The notes: generated from the sequence alone by a model not told the origin. DNA of 64,000 nucleotides from Xiphias gladius (GCF_016859285.1 NC_053414.1:24271517-24335516); one strand, 5' to 3'. Positions 1 through 13,300 are shown, counted from the stretch's first letter. Numbers and translations: made by a program.

Positions 1-298
1 TTACTGCCTTAAGAAATATGTTGTGGTATGTCCACCATCGAGAGTACTGAGCTATATTTTTATTTTGATGATGGACCAGGCATGTGAATATGGTGAGCTT
101 CTAGATTGACCCTTTCCAAAGAGCGCATGCTCAACCAGCAGCTTCTCACATAACATGAGCAGATGTTGATTTTATGAAGTGTGGAACTTTGGTATTGAAA
201 GGAAAAAATAGAAAAGATTAGTCGTAATGGGGTGTCCTTCAGCACTTCAGCACATCTGACTATCAAGATCCCACCAAAGAGCACTAAATAGAAAAAAT

Positions 299-330
299 TG
301 CCCTCGCCATTTATCCATATGGCGAGGGCA
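299..330. repeat. perfect 12-bp-arm inverted repeat
   Basis: TGCCCTCGCCAT at 299-310 is the exact reverse complement of ATGGCGAGGGCA at 319-330, with an 8-base spacer. The arms are GC-rich inside AT-rich flanks. It could be the core of a small foldback element or an RNA hairpin; nothing else in the window matches it. Confidence 0.7.
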
Positions 331-839
331 GACTACAAAATCTGTCTTTTAAAATAAAATCAACTGCGAACTGCAATGTCACTATCACAAAAATTGTGAC
401 TTGGACTCTGTCCGTAACTTGTGCTGCCACACATTTTATGAGGTCCTCTTGATATTATTTTGAAGACCTATGTACTTAAATCTGATCTACATTTGTAGCT
501 TTATTCTTACTGTTAACTAAAAGGACATGATTGCTCTCGAAACCTGTACCAGAATTTCTTTCCTCTGACCCCTCGACATATTGTTTGTTCTTGGTTTTGC
601 TCAACCACATCACCTACACCAGACTTGTAGTATTGTTCCTCCTTAGAGTTGAGACAGTTTTAAAATAAGGTCAAAATGTAAGCAGTAGAGATGGAGATAT
701 CCTGACATTCAGTCTCTAGTATGGGTCAAACTCCAAAACCACTGGCTCCTTAATTTCCCATGATGCAAGAGTTGCATATTTTGTTAGACCCTTAATGCGT
801 CCTAAATGCCCACTTCTGTCAAACCCCATACCTCCAGTT

Positions 840-1045
840 TGTAATGCAGAACTGGACCCCCAAGCACAGGTAACCGTGAAGTGATCACGTTTACTTTTTC
901 AAACTTTAGGAAACTCCTCCAGAGCCACAGAAGACATATTGCTGTTCCCCTCAGCTCAAGCTATAAGGAAATTGATCTTCATGTGTAAAATTGGTAGATT
1001 GCCCCTTTAAAATGAAGCCTACAGTATCTTGAGCCCCTCGTCACA
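840..1045. repeat. possible dispersed fish repeat fragment
   Basis: The segment around 970-1010 (minus strand: AAAGGGGCAATCTACCAATT) resembles the end of a repeat I remember as common in percomorph genomes. There is no second copy in this window and no clear terminal repeats, so the call rests on familiarity alone. Confidence 0.25.
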
Positions 1046-2355
1046 GGTTGCAATTGTTTACCAGTTGTAACTAGTTCAACCGAAGACTCATGTATTTTCC
1101 TTGTTTTATTTGAATGACTTTGTGAAGCTTGAGTACATAAAATTATCCAGTAATTCACGAAAAATAAAGCAAAAACTAGACTTGCAAGCACAAATAACAG
1201 GGTCCAAGCACCATAACGCACTTCAGGCCTGGAGTTTCACTGAAACAGGGCGATCGGTAAGCAGAGTATTGCTGAACAGAAAACATTTACAAGTGATGAA
1301 GAGTCTTAGTTTAGGAAAAGGTCTCCTAAAACCTAGGAGGCCAAAACCCCATGAATGTAGAACCAAACCCCAACTAAACATACATCACACATTTAAATGC
1401 ATGAATCAACCTGACCTAAAAGAAGCTATGACCTATAAGTGCAGCTTGCAAATATATATGTATTGTCAAACATGCACGTTCTGGGTGTATAATGTTGCTA
1501 AATTATTTTAAAACCAACCATTCATAAAAAAATCTTTTGAACATTTTATTTTGACAAAATATCCCAACCCATAATAGTCTTACTTCCATGTCAGTAAACA
1601 TACAGCGTGTCAACCAGCTGTGCAGGTGACTCCAACAACCCTCTACTTCAATAACATGGGTTTAAAAAAAAAGAAAAAGAAAAAAAAAGTCAAGAGTCAA
1701 GTGATGCAGTACTGGTTTCACTTTTTCTCATTTTAAATACTGCAGCCTAGAAATTAACACAGCTAGACTGAACTGGTCCAGGCCAGATGAGGAAATATCT
1801 TTTTCAGAAGCAGCAGAATCTGGCAAATGTTACCTATACATGAAACATGCACACACTCATACACAAAAACATATACACACACAGACACACTTATTCTCTG
1901 GACGAAATCACCTTGTCACCATCACACATGTGCCGATATTCCTTACGTTCAGTTACAGACACATTAAAAAAAAAAAAACATTCACACTACAATAACGGTA
2001 CGCTTATATGTATAAAAACAAAAAGTAAAAAGTAAAAACTAGAACTTTGTTCAGTTCAGCTCTTGGTTTTGGTGGTTGCAATAATACAGTACATAGTACA
2101 AAAAAAAGATGAAACCTGCAAAATGAAAACACAGATAACCAAAAAAACTTAATCTTTACTGTATTTCATCTAGAGCGCTCCCTGTTCAGTTTCAATTTGA
2201 CAAGTGTTTTAACTAGATATTACCAAATCACAGTCACGGAACGTACAATTTTTCTCAGATTAAAGTCAGGCTCCGTACAGGGGATTGGAACATGTCGACG
2301 TGTATGTGTGCACTTTTGTTTCTGTTGCTTTGACACTTGTGGTCCTCATCTTTCT

Positions 2356-5300
2356 TCATAATACAATCCAGGTACATCGGTCACTATCTGCCAACACTTG
2401 CAGAGACGAGCCTACAAGTGAGAAAAACGAGTGAGATTTGAATTAGAATTCACACTTTTCTACACAAACACACAAATCAAGAAATTCCATTTAGGTGTTC
2501 AATCCCAGGACACCTGGCCTTTTTCACAGAAGACATATTTACATGTCACAGTAGGGAAAAACTGATGTAAATAATAAAAATGAATAATGGCTGAATTCCA
2601 TTTAACTGCCTCAGTTTCAGGGTCCTTCTATACTGCGTGCTAGTTCACTGTCATGCTACTGGGACACTGTAGTGACATACTGACCAGCAAACAAGATCAA
2701 AGCTGTATGGCAACCCAAGTAGTTACCTTATCTTTGGTTGGTTTTTTTTTGGGGGGGGGTTGTTTTTTTCTTCAACTTGCATCAATCTAAACACCTTTCT
2801 AGTAACGAAGACAAAAAAAAAAAGCTTTGCACACGGCATGTACTGCAGAGCAAAAGTTGCTAGTGACTGTAAACTAGGTGTGCAGTTCATTTTTTCGGAC
2901 CATTTCCGTAACACTTATGTTTGTATCCAGCTTTTAATAGAGGTGCACTAATTTCCCATGTACACAAAAAACTCCTCAGCTGTTACAGATCTGGATACTG
3001 GAAGTAGATGGTAACAAAGATCATAAGACACTGTCTAATCCAACTGTATTTGGCTTCTAATCAGGCCTTTGACCTGGATGAATGAGAATCCTCACAGACC
3101 CCTGGCCAACAGTTTGAGACACTATTTCGTCTGCGTTGGAGGGTCTGTGATAGAAATCAGGACACTCTATGCGTGTGCAAATACAACTCTTTCAACTCAC
3201 CTTTGTGTAGAGCTTCGTTGGTCATGCGATTGATGTAGCGGGAGCTGCTCTCTGGAACCAGCCACTTCATCACTGTGTTCACACAGGACTTCCTGTAAGA
3301 GCTCCACACACTCCCACTGACAGAGAGACAAAAACTATCAACACCTTTAACGAAAAGAGCTAAACACAGCTTAACCAGAAACAGGGAGACAAACGGAAAG
3401 GTGTGTGAGTGGGGCGGCAGTAGTTCCTCACCTCGTCTGACCCTTAACCTCTGTAAGGTCACCAACCCCCACAGTGCAACACACACCTGTGTTTAAGTCC
3501 CAGCTAACCTGCAGGTTGGAATGGTAGGTGTTTGGCCTGGGGACAAAAACGAGAAACAGGCTTAGTAATGATTGTTGCTGAAGACAAAGACTAACAGACA
3601 ATAAAAAATAAATGTGAGGGCTGAAGAAAGCTTAGAGTTAATTAGCAGAGAACAGCAGAGAGGAAGACAAATACCTGCAGTGCTCCTCGTCTGAGTTGGA
3701 GAATGCCAGTAACAGCAGACCAATGTTGATCATCACAGTGTTGGTCTCTGGACACACCTAATATACATCAAACACACATCTCCATTTGCAAATTGTCCGT
3801 CCGTCCTTGGTTTAATGTTGTTCTTCCAGATCAGAGACATGAAAGCTAAAAACCCTCTACTGTAACAAATCCGGAATGTGAAACAGGTTGACTGACGAGA
3901 CTGACGGGTCTGTGTGTGTGTTTACTGACCTCTAATATCACAACATCATAGTCACTGAAGGAGCAGAACTGAGTGGCCCAGGCAGCATCACTCCTGATCA
4001 CCTCATTGATAAGATACTCAAAGTCTAGAGTCAACTGCTCAACACACACACTCTGCAAGAGAGAAAACACAAGTTAAAACTAAGTTACAAACCATACAAA
4101 AACCATACAAACCTTCACTATTAACACAGGGAAATTACTTTTCTTTTTAGGTGACTGAGCACAGATGATTTATTTACAGTTTCACCAAATTGAACATGGA
4201 CAGTAATTATGTAACCAAAGTCAATGGCAGGTATATGCAATTACTGAAAATGGTCTGGAGGTGTTTTGATTTTTAGGGGAGAATGTACAATATTTAAGCA
4301 GACTGGTGTGTAACATTAAAAGCCAACTTTCCTAATTTTTCTGCAAAAGACTGCTAAAGAAATAATGACATTTCTTGGAATAGAAGTGGATTTCTCTTTT
4401 GTTACATTAACCTGGGCAAAATCCCAGAAACACTCATGGCTCACCACAAATACCTCTTTAAAATACTCTTGGCTGCTGTTAAGAAAGCCGTCACACAGAA
4501 ATGGCTGCAGCCAGACCATCCAACAAAGGATGACTGCACTGCAACTGTCAAGAAAATAAACTGTGTGGAGAAACTAACCACCTGAAAAACTGTGATATGA
4601 TCAATATGCAAAATAATGGAAAAATGGACTACATTTAGGTGCTATGATTAGCTCTACAACTAAATTGATGCTGTTCTCTGACATAAATGCCATACGCTGA
4701 TTATTGAGTATTGATTCCAGTATTTCCAGACCTGGTGGGTCAACTGGATATATATCTCTGAACTTACAGGATACACTGGCACAAACATTTACCTGTCCAT
4801 TGTGTGGTCCAGTGACCAGCTGCAGGTTCCTTCCTTTTAGATCAGTGACTGTGAAAGGTAGCTGGACCTTATCATCTTCGTAACCTAGAGAAAGAAACAA
4901 AAGGGGGAAAATGTCGGTCAGAGAAAAGTCCCCTGTTTAATCACTCGTTCTCTGTGTCCTCCTCTTTCACTCACCTCCTGTATTCTGCTCCGTTGTCCCT
5001 GGCTGTTGGAGGCGGTAGTGCAGGTGTGAGTAGTTTACATATCCAGGCTCACTGGGGCTAACCTCCTGGGATGAGGACGGGGTCGGAGGGGATGAAGGTG
5101 ATGAGGAAGAGGACGCAGGAGACATCACTTGTTCTGGGCACTGATGCAAACTGTGGCGCACAGCTGATGTTGATGCTTGTGGTAAACTAGTCCGTCTCTC
5201 CTCTTCCCTCCTCTCTCTACAATCATCCTCCTGTCTCCTCCTCTCTACATGTGTCCCTTTGTCTCCTGGTATCTGTGATGCCTCTTTTTCACCACTATCA

Positions 5301-7548
5301 GCTGTTCTCTTCTCTTGTTGAACCTCAGTTTCTTTCCCCCCTCCTCCTCCACCCTGGGCTCGCCTAAAGAGGTCAGCCGCAAATTCCCGCGCTCTAACAG
5401 CTGCCTGTGACTGGCTAGTAGATGAGACGATCGGAGTGGGCCTGCTAGGCTGCAATCGGCTTTCAGGAGATCCCTGAGGTAGTGACGAAGAAGAGGCCAA
5501 GGAGGTTGAGGAAGGAGACACGGAAGCTTGACTTGACAACGCTGCTCTCTTTGTGTAGAGAATCTGCGATGACTGACCCTGCTTACCTGCAAGACACATA
5601 CAAAGAGACAGATCTGAAGGCTGACATGCAAATGCTGAACATCCACCCTGAATATTAGCCAATCTCACAGATGTGAATCAATGCGAATGCACATGCACAC
5701 CGGGAATACCACACCGGGTCATTTTATCCTTGGCAGTGTGACACAATGAAAGACAACTAATTTGGTGGCTTGAACACATAATAAAACCACAATACACAGA
5801 CTAGACAATCAAAGCTTTCAGGCCTTTGTTTGTCTGAGAGTGTTCCCTCATCCCACCAAATTCAGTTCTTCCTGACAATGACCCAATCTGATCCTTTTCC
5901 TATGCCCTATCCAGGTAAATATCTTAGACAGTTAACAATAGTGTACAGTCTACTTGTAGGCGGAAGACACAGGCAAGGACAGAGAAATGTGCTGAGTGTG
6001 TGTGTGTTACCTGTGCAGAGCGAGATGCCACAGGCCACCAGAGAGTAGCTAGTGTTTAACAGGATCACCTGGTCCTTCTTCAGCTGAAAAGCTGGCTGGA
6101 AAGTTGGGAACGGATACACCACCTGGTATCTGCTGTTGAGCACATAGCCATGCTCGAGACACTCACCACTCCCTGGAGAGAGACCAAGATGACGGATGAG
6201 AGAGAGACGGAGGCAGTGAGGTCAGCAGAGTAGTACATTTCTGTGTCTGTGTGTGTGTCTGTGTTTACCTGTGCGTATGGTAGTGGCCGAGGGAACTGGG
6301 CAGCAGTAAGAGCAAGGTGTAGGAGGAGGCATGGAGGCAATTGTGATGTAGATATCTCTGTTGTTCTCATCACTCATCATCAAGTTCATCAGAACAGAGC
6401 TAGAACTGCGCGTACTAGCAAGAAGAACCACACATGCACACAAAATTACTTATCACCTACAGACTGCAATAACATAATTGTGGCTGAAACTGAAATGAGT
6501 CCATATGGCTGCTGATTGATGTACTTATTGCTTACTTGAAGCCAAAGATGACAATTTTTGAATGGTCATTTGGCCACTCACACACAGTCAGGTACAGGTC
6601 ACTGTAGATTTCCTCGCCTGCAAACAGACGCACATGATGGACCTACAGACATAAAGCAGATATGAGATAATGGACAAGACAAGCACAGAGTCACTTGACT
6701 TATCTAAATTTTCCAGTTCTAATTCTCACAGGAGGACAGGGTATCGCAAAAGCTGTATGTCTGCATGTGAATCCGCTGGCAGTAACACACTGAGAATTCC
6801 TTTACCTGTTTGAGTCTACTGTGCAGGTTGAACTCCCACCAGTAGAGATGGTAGGTATAGAAAGAGAAATCATCATCTTCTCCACAGTCACTGGTGTAGG
6901 AAAGAACGTAGCGGCCACATTTTGTGAAGCCAAGAAAGATATGTCTGGAAGCACAAAGGTCACAGAGTAGGTACAAAAGTAATACATAACTCGACTTGAA
7001 AAATAATACACGATAAATCCACACCGTGTATTCAGTGGACACTGGCAGGTAGGGATGCACCAATCACACTAGATCAGTATTGGTGCTGATACTAACCATA
7101 TAAAACAGATCAGGTATACGCCATAGTAAGCCATAGTAAATAGTTTTTTATTCAATGTCAATTATGAAATTGATTCTTTTCCACTATCAGTTACATACAT
7201 TCCGTCATCCGGGCTGCCGACAAAGTTTTCTTGCACAAAAATGACCCAGATGAGTTTCACACAGTAAGGTATGCAGACTTTAAGTTTGGGAAAAAGAGAG
7301 CACTGGTAATGAATCTGTACTCTGTAAAGGCAGACACCCTGAACTGAGGTGATCAGTATTGGGAGAAGAAAAGATGTATCAGTGCATTCCTACTAGCAGT
7401 CTCACATCTTGATAAAGCATCAACAGACCTGATTCACACAACAATGATCCCACGCTGTTTGAAATGCTCTCGCATGCTTTTCATGATGCAATGCACTACA
7501 GTGTATGAGGTACTTAATTACAACAAATCTTTGTAGTAAACATACATT

Positions 7549-7600
<52 letters not shown>

Positions 7601-8479
7601 CCCTGCTCTCAGGAACTCCTCGCTGACAATGTTTTTCAATGGAACGCACACTCGAGGTGGGAGCTTCCTGAACAGGCGCTGAGAAAACTGTCCTGACAGC
7701 TGCAGAAAAGGCAAGAGAGCGGAGACAGATGTAAACAACTTCATAAACACACACGTAGTGCAACGGGAAATACAGAAATTTGTGCAAAATATGAAGCGTT
7801 TGTAATATTAGTGGAATAGCAATTTCAGAGGCGATGGTCCTGGACACAAACTACACAGTCAAATTCAACTTCATTCAGTGCCAGGCACGGTAATATACAT
7901 TAGTATCTAATGACTGAGCACACATACGGCAGATCAGTTGTCTATGAAGTAAAGCGCAGAGGTCGACTTTACGAGCTGGGGAGAACTGCAGGTTGCTGCT
8001 GCGGTTTAGCAAAAGCTAACGCTGACTGAGCTTTAACGTTGCAATACAACAAGTATTTATCATTGGCTTTAAAGGCTAGCATGCTACCATCGCCCCACAG
8101 TTACATTAGGCAAGATGCCCATGAGCCTAGTAGCAAACCAAACTTAGACAAATGCCGAGGAGCATCTCTACAAGCTGGGAAAACGCACCGTTTTCATATT
8201 TTGTAGCATTAGCTAATTAGCCATCTTCCAGCCATTAGCTGTTAGTTAGTTAGCCGCCGAGCTAGTTAGCAGCTAGCTAATAGCGAGCCTCAGAGGTTCC
8301 TGAAAACAAGGCTTTCACAGAAGCCGTCTCACATTATTTATGAAGCAATCTTTTCATGTCACGCTTTGTGGATTCATGCCTACCTTCCCACGCATGAGAA
8401 GCTTCACGACATGGTCTTTATGTTTTCTTTGAGTTTTCTGTTTGCCGTCGTCCTTTTCTGATTTCGAGCTGGGCGCCAT
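2356..8479 (-). CDS. dcaf15: DCAF15, DDB1- and CUL4-associated factor 15
   Basis: Substrate receptor of the CRL4 (CUL4-DDB1) E3 ubiquitin ligase; in mammals it is the protein that aryl sulfonamides use to recruit RBM39. Thirteen exons (5' to 3'): 8384-8479, 7602-7699, 6806-6944, 6536-6642, 6269-6414, 6011-6172, 4975-5586, 4793-4884, 3930-4052, 3675-3757, 3432-3536, 3201-3316, 2356-2411. They total 1935 nt, giving 644 aa against about 600 in human. The start reads [12 protein letters not shown], like the human MAPSSKSE. Exon 2 carries [12 protein letters not shown], exon 3 [10 protein letters not shown] and HLYWWEF, exon 6 [16 protein letters not shown]. The 612-nt exon 7 encodes a Ser/Pro/Glu-rich low-complexity linker (about residues 250-453), longer than in human. 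The C-terminal half keeps [31 protein letters not shown] and ends in CTWIVL. All introns are GT-AG. Identity is very secure. Confidence 0.97.
2550..2680. repeat. MITE-like copy in the last dcaf15 intron
   Basis: The segment shares the core AATGGCTGAATTCCATTTA and the flanking motifs GTCACAGTAGG and CACTGTCATG with a copy near 31247-31420 in the rgs gene. Reverse-oriented motifs at its right end (CACTGTAGTGAC) suggest short imperfect terminal inverted repeats. It lies in the intron between exons 12 and 13. Confidence 0.55.
7050..7392. mobile_element. hAT-type MITE in dcaf15 intron 2
   Basis: The left end TAGGGATGCACCAAT is matched in reverse by the right end (ATGCACTGAT then GCATTCCTA on the + strand). 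The 8-bp flanks CTGGCAGG and CTAGCAGT agree at six positions, fitting a decayed 8-bp hAT target duplication. The element is about 343 bp with no coding frame. Internal motifs such as GATCAGTATTGG recur at both ends. Confidence 0.65.
7551..7597. repeat. (CA)n microsatellite next to dcaf15 exon 2 donor
   Basis: About 23 CA units. On the coding (minus) strand this is a (TG)n run that begins within about five bases of the exon 2 5' splice site (GTTAG then TG repeats). Confidence 0.95.
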
Positions 8480-8820
8480 CTCTGTCTTAACCGTTGTCCC
8501 TCGTTGCAGTCAAAGCCGTCCTGATTGGTCCACAGCCTGCACGAGACTGCCCTCACTCGCCGGTGAACACATCCATCAAAACCAAAACAAAGGTAGGCCA
8601 CGGCAGAGGTGACATCCCGCAGGAGGCCACCACAAAGGACCCAACTGTGTCTGTTACAACAGTGCCTCGTCCAGCATCAGGAATAAAACGTGAAATCAGG
8701 CAAACAAAGCATTTGATCTGAAATGACTTTAGCATTTCGTCTAAAACGGGTAATAGCCACCCTCCCAAACACAATGCAGGTGATGACCACACTGATAATT
8801 CTCGTAATTTTAATGTTTTT
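8480..8820 (-). promoter_or_regulatory. dcaf15 upstream region between khsrp 3' end and dcaf15 ATG
   Basis: Only about 340 bases separate the nearest candidate khsrp poly(A) signal (AATAAA on the minus strand, at 8821-8826) from the dcaf15 start codon at 8477-8479. The dcaf15 promoter must lie here or overlap the khsrp 3'UTR. No TATA box is evident. The exact transcription start cannot be set from sequence. Confidence 0.45.
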
Positions 8821-8826
8821 TTTATT
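8821..8826 (-). promoter_or_regulatory. candidate khsrp poly(A) signal
   Basis: A canonical AATAAA on the minus strand, about 1.5 kb past the khsrp stop and before the dcaf15 start. Another AATAAA lies near 9175-9180, so alternative 3' ends are possible. The interval 8827-10356 has no other gene and contains several A-runs; I read it as khsrp 3'UTR. Confidence 0.4.
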
Positions 8827-10356
8827 TTAAGTATTTAAAAACAAGTTGTAAAAAATAACATTTAAAAAAAAAAAAAAAAAAACACACACAGAAAACAAAC
8901 AAACAAAAAACATTTTCCAACAATGAAGTTGTAAAAATTAAACAGAGGGCAGTCAAGCACACAAACACATACATGCTCACACAACCAAACTACATACTGT
9001 AGGCATTTAGTGCCAATTACAGCCAATTTACACACATTTTTTCTGTTCAGTAGCATACACTGTATACAGACACACACAACCCCCTTAAGGAAAATAATTA
9101 CACTGACTAAAATTGAAACAAGAAATCACAGTAGCAGGGGAGAAATACACCTGCAAATTAAACACTGGGAATGTTTATTTAAAATGAAGTTTTAAAAAGT
9201 ACCAACAAGAAGAAAAAAAAAAAAAAAAAAAAAAAGGAAAGAAAAAAAAAAAACCGAAAAACTTTGCAATTGTCTTTGTTACAAACATAATTTTTGGAAT
9301 ATATTCAAAATACTGCTTGACAGTTTTTTACTGAAACTGAAGGGGAAAACCACATAAATGTGAATCAGTGTTGGGATGCTGTTGTGCTATCTTACAAGCA
9401 AAATGCTCATTATTTCACATTTTTAAAAAACTAAACAGATGTATAACAAGGTGTGGGTGAGATGAAAGGGCAAACGGAATAGTAGCCCAAGTAGTTATTT
9501 AGTACTTTGTTCAATGCATGGGCAAACTGTGTTCCCTTTTCCCTTTCTTCAATTTTGACTTAAAAAAAAACAAACAAGGAGGTTTGGAATAGAAAATGTC
9601 TGGGTGGATGAGTAAACCATGGTCTTGTCTTATTAAAGCCAAAAAAGGAAATCTCTTGAGAGAAAAAACAATTAAGTCCAGAGAACCATCGCAACCGTCC
9701 AATAGACCAAGCCATTCGTTTACTGGGCCTGAAAAGACACATCGCAGACATAATGCAATTTAACCAGTCTTTGCTTTGAAAGAAATATGAAAATTCTCTC
9801 ACTATATTGTGTGTAAAGTATATGAATGCAAACAGTTTTATGCAGGATCAATAATTATCACTTGCCAAGTGCCAAATGGTGCTAAAATAGTCTTTTGTAG
9901 TAGGTGTCACTCTTTGAAACATGTGTTTTTTTTGTATGTTCTTATTGCTTTGATTGAACTGAACCAAATCATATCAAACCTAAACAAATGGCTGCTAGTT
10001 ACTCTGCCTGTACACAAAGTGGTATCAATTTGTTTGTTCACAGGCAGGATGGTTATCTAACCTGCAGTCATTTTACTAGTCTTCATGTTACATCCATGTG
10101 GCAACACTCAAAAGAAGACAGGATTAAATAAAAGATGAGGACACTGAATGAGCAAGTTTTATTAAAACTAACATCTGCTTCCTATATTGACTGTTACAGT
10201 ATCTCATTTTATACACAAAAAGGCACAGAAAACAGTTGGGAAACCTTTCTATGAAATGTGTAAGAAATATTTTGGCCAGTGAATACATTCTTGGCAGTTA
10301 ATTGATTTTTAAGCTTACCAGACCTTGGCAGCTACAAAACTAATTTTCAACACAGG

Positions 10357-13300
10357 TTATGCATTTGGTACCTGTTGTCCCTGCTGTTGAGCAGCTGCCT
10401 GTCCAGGCGCCTGCCCTGCCTGTCCATAATAGGCAGCCTGCTGTCTGTAGTACTCAGCCCAGGCTGCACTGTAGTCCTGCTGGCCTCCAGCTGCTGTCCC
10501 ACCTGCTGCTGCGGCAGCTGGAGCAGCTGCTGCTGCTGCTGCTGCCGCCGCCGCCGCCCCCCCTCCAGCTGGCTGGGCTGGAAAAATGACACACATAAAT
10601 ACACCTGTTACGTGCACACAGTGATATAATTGTTTATTTTGCAAAATACTACTGCCATCTTGATTAATGATTAATATAATAATACTATAAGTAGTGGTGG
10701 TAATACTCATGATTGATAAAACTCAACTCAAACAGGCTGTGTCATACTTTGTTGACTCTAAAGAAAATTCTATTTGAGGATCTCTAATGTGTTTATGTCT
10801 AAAGTTACATGTTCCATTTAATTTAAACATTTCTTCTAAATGTATTCTTTATTTGAACATACTTGATGGTTGTACAATCTTATTTGTTAAATAATTTTAA
10901 AATAGTTAACTGTAGATTTAAAAATTGGGGTTGTTACTTTTAAGGAGGCCTCAATAATATTCTGTATAAAGTCTACACATCTATTTCACTGCCTGACAAA
11001 TCTTTGAAGCTAGGATGTCAACATGCTGATGTTTAGTTCACTCTAACAGAGAAAACCTTGTAATTCAAAGTTTACAGTTTACCCACATACATTCTGACAA
11101 AACTGTTTCAGTAGCTCCCACTTACTCATGCCCATCTTCTTGTAGTACTCCTCCCAAGCCTTAGTGTAGTCTGGCTGGGCTCCAGAGGTCTGTGCTGCTT
11201 GGCTCTGGTCCGCTGGTGCTGCTGCTGCAGGGGCTCCAGGAGTCTGGGCTGCCATGGCCCCCCCCGGCTGTTGGCCATAATATTGTGCATAGTATGCTGC
11301 CCATGCTGCATTAGGGTCTGCTGCTGCCTTATCTAATGAGGGGAGGGGAAAAAATAACTAATGAAATTAAACTATTTTTTTTTTACCTCAAACAATTTAC
11401 AAAGTGCCTTACAACAACAAAAAACATTAAACAGCTTTTGAGGTTAAGACTGGAAACACAATAGGGGGAGAATGGGAATAAGTGCACAAAATAAGGTACT
11501 CACTGGGGTCATGTGGACCTGGGGCTTGCCACTGCTGGTAGGAATTTCCCCAACCCTGAGGACAGTACTGGGGACCACCAGGTGAAGCTCCACTGCGGAG
11601 AGGGACGAGACAGTTTAAGTACATAAATTGCTTCTTTATATCAGTGTCAGTTGAAGGAAAATTAAAAAATTCATGCATTCAAATGCTGTTTATGGGTTTT
11701 ACTTACTGGGGAGCACCACCAGGAGGCCCTGCATTATATGGGTTGGGATTATAGGGACCCATTGGACCACCTGGGCCTCCTGGACCAGGACCACCACCCA
11801 CGGGACACAATGGACCCTGGAAAAAACAGGAAGAAGCTAATATAAGAATCAGTTAAGTGAGTGTGTTATCCTTTGGCAGCGGTTTGAACCGTGCATCCTT
11901 TCTCTGCTCTGAGAGTCATTTGAATTTACCTCAATCTTCTCTTCTATGAGCTGTTTTGCATGGTCAATCTGTTGCGGGGACCCTCGGATGATAAACAGTT
12001 TGAAGTTTGGGTCGCCGTTTGGTGGAGGCTGACGAGATATTTCCACAAATGCACCGGTCTGTTGGTTGATGGACTTGACATTCTCTCCTCCTCTGCCAAT
12101 GACAAGCCCGCATTTGTGAGCAGGAATGGAGAAGGTCATCTCTCCTCCCGGAGGACCCCAGTTCCCCTGGCCTCTACCCCGTCCTCGCCCACCAGGCGGC
12201 ATTCCTGCACCAGGACCTGGGGGGCCCTGTGGAGGAAACACAACACGACATGTTTTAAAGGTTTCTGTGCTCTGTCATCGACACAAACATCGAGATCGAC
12301 ATGTAAAGGAACTCAAATGACTATCTCTGATCTCTGTACGTACCCCCTGTCCACCCTCCTCTCTGGCACGGATGCTCTGTAGCAAGTCCGTGATGACTGA
12401 AGCAGCGTGCTGACACTGGTCTGGTGGACCCATAATGTGGGCTATTTTCTCAGGACCTGTACCATCATCTGTAAGGAATGACATGGACAGGCAGCTTTAT
12501 CGATAAGGGCTTATACAAGGACCGCGGAGGGGGAAAAAAAAAAAAAAACCCCACACACAAAGCAAATGGACAAACAGGTAAGATAAATATTAGAAAAGTA
12601 TAAATTACAAAAATTAGTGGACAAAAGCATCTAGCATCTTTAGTAGGTTTGATCTTTCCTTAAAGATTTTACCATAAACATAGTGTCTCTGTTTTTCTAC
12701 AAAGTTAAAGCAGTATAAAACTGAATGGCATTTTATTATATTTATGACGTAATGAAATATGATGCAGTTTATATTCCAAAAATATTTGCAGAGTTGACCT
12801 GGTTTAAACTGTATCTTCACTCCAGCATCGCTCTGGATCTTCTTAATCATCTCCCCATTACGGCCAATCACAACTCCCACAGAGTGCCGGGGCACAGCTA
12901 TCTGTTAAAAAAAACAAAACAAAAAAAAAAAACATGTGATAGCTGCTCAAAGCTACTGAGTCTCACCCATTATTCAAAATTATTGTAAGCTTTCATCATA
13001 ATTAAACACACAGACACTACTTACATCGATGCCACCTCCTCCCATCCTTGATCCGTATTCGTTCCTATCTCCAAAACCAACATGATCCCTGTCTCGCAGA
13101 ATCTCATTGACCATCTCCTTTGCTTGCTACCAAAGCAACACCAAGGAAGATATGATGAGATGGTAAGGTAAGACAAAATGGAGCATTAAGCATTTACCTC
13201 TTTACCAAAACTCTCTCCACACTGATCAAAGATTACCTGCACTTTGTAGGGGTCTCCAATGATGCGTAGGGGTTTATCTACGTTTGGTGGCTGGGATCCA

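Larger units (their letters stand above)
1..2355. other. dcaf15 3' flank and 3'UTR, no separate gene seen
   Basis: This stretch lies downstream of the dcaf15 stop codon, which is on the minus strand. The part nearest the stop is probably dcaf15 3'UTR. Minus-strand AATAAA signals (read as tttatt on the + strand) occur near 1546 and 1106 and are candidate cleavage sites. I find no open frame here with recognisable protein similarity. The interval holds a short perfect GC-rich hairpin at 299-330 and a stretch around 840-1045 that resembles a dispersed fish repeat from memory only. Confidence 0.5.

Noticed and set aside
5245-5646. 133-aa minus frame overlapping dcaf15 exon 7
   Set aside because: It is another frame of the same exon; the dcaf15 frame matches the known protein and keeps phase with both neighbours.
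10360-10375. A GTACCA donor near the end of khsrp exon 17
   Set aside because: The frame ends in a stop a few codons later and exon lengths close in frame without further splicing, so no extra 3' coding exon is required.
11960-12382. 140-aa plus-strand frame
   Set aside because: It is antisense to khsrp exon 13, which encodes the fourth KH domain, and has no similarity of its own.
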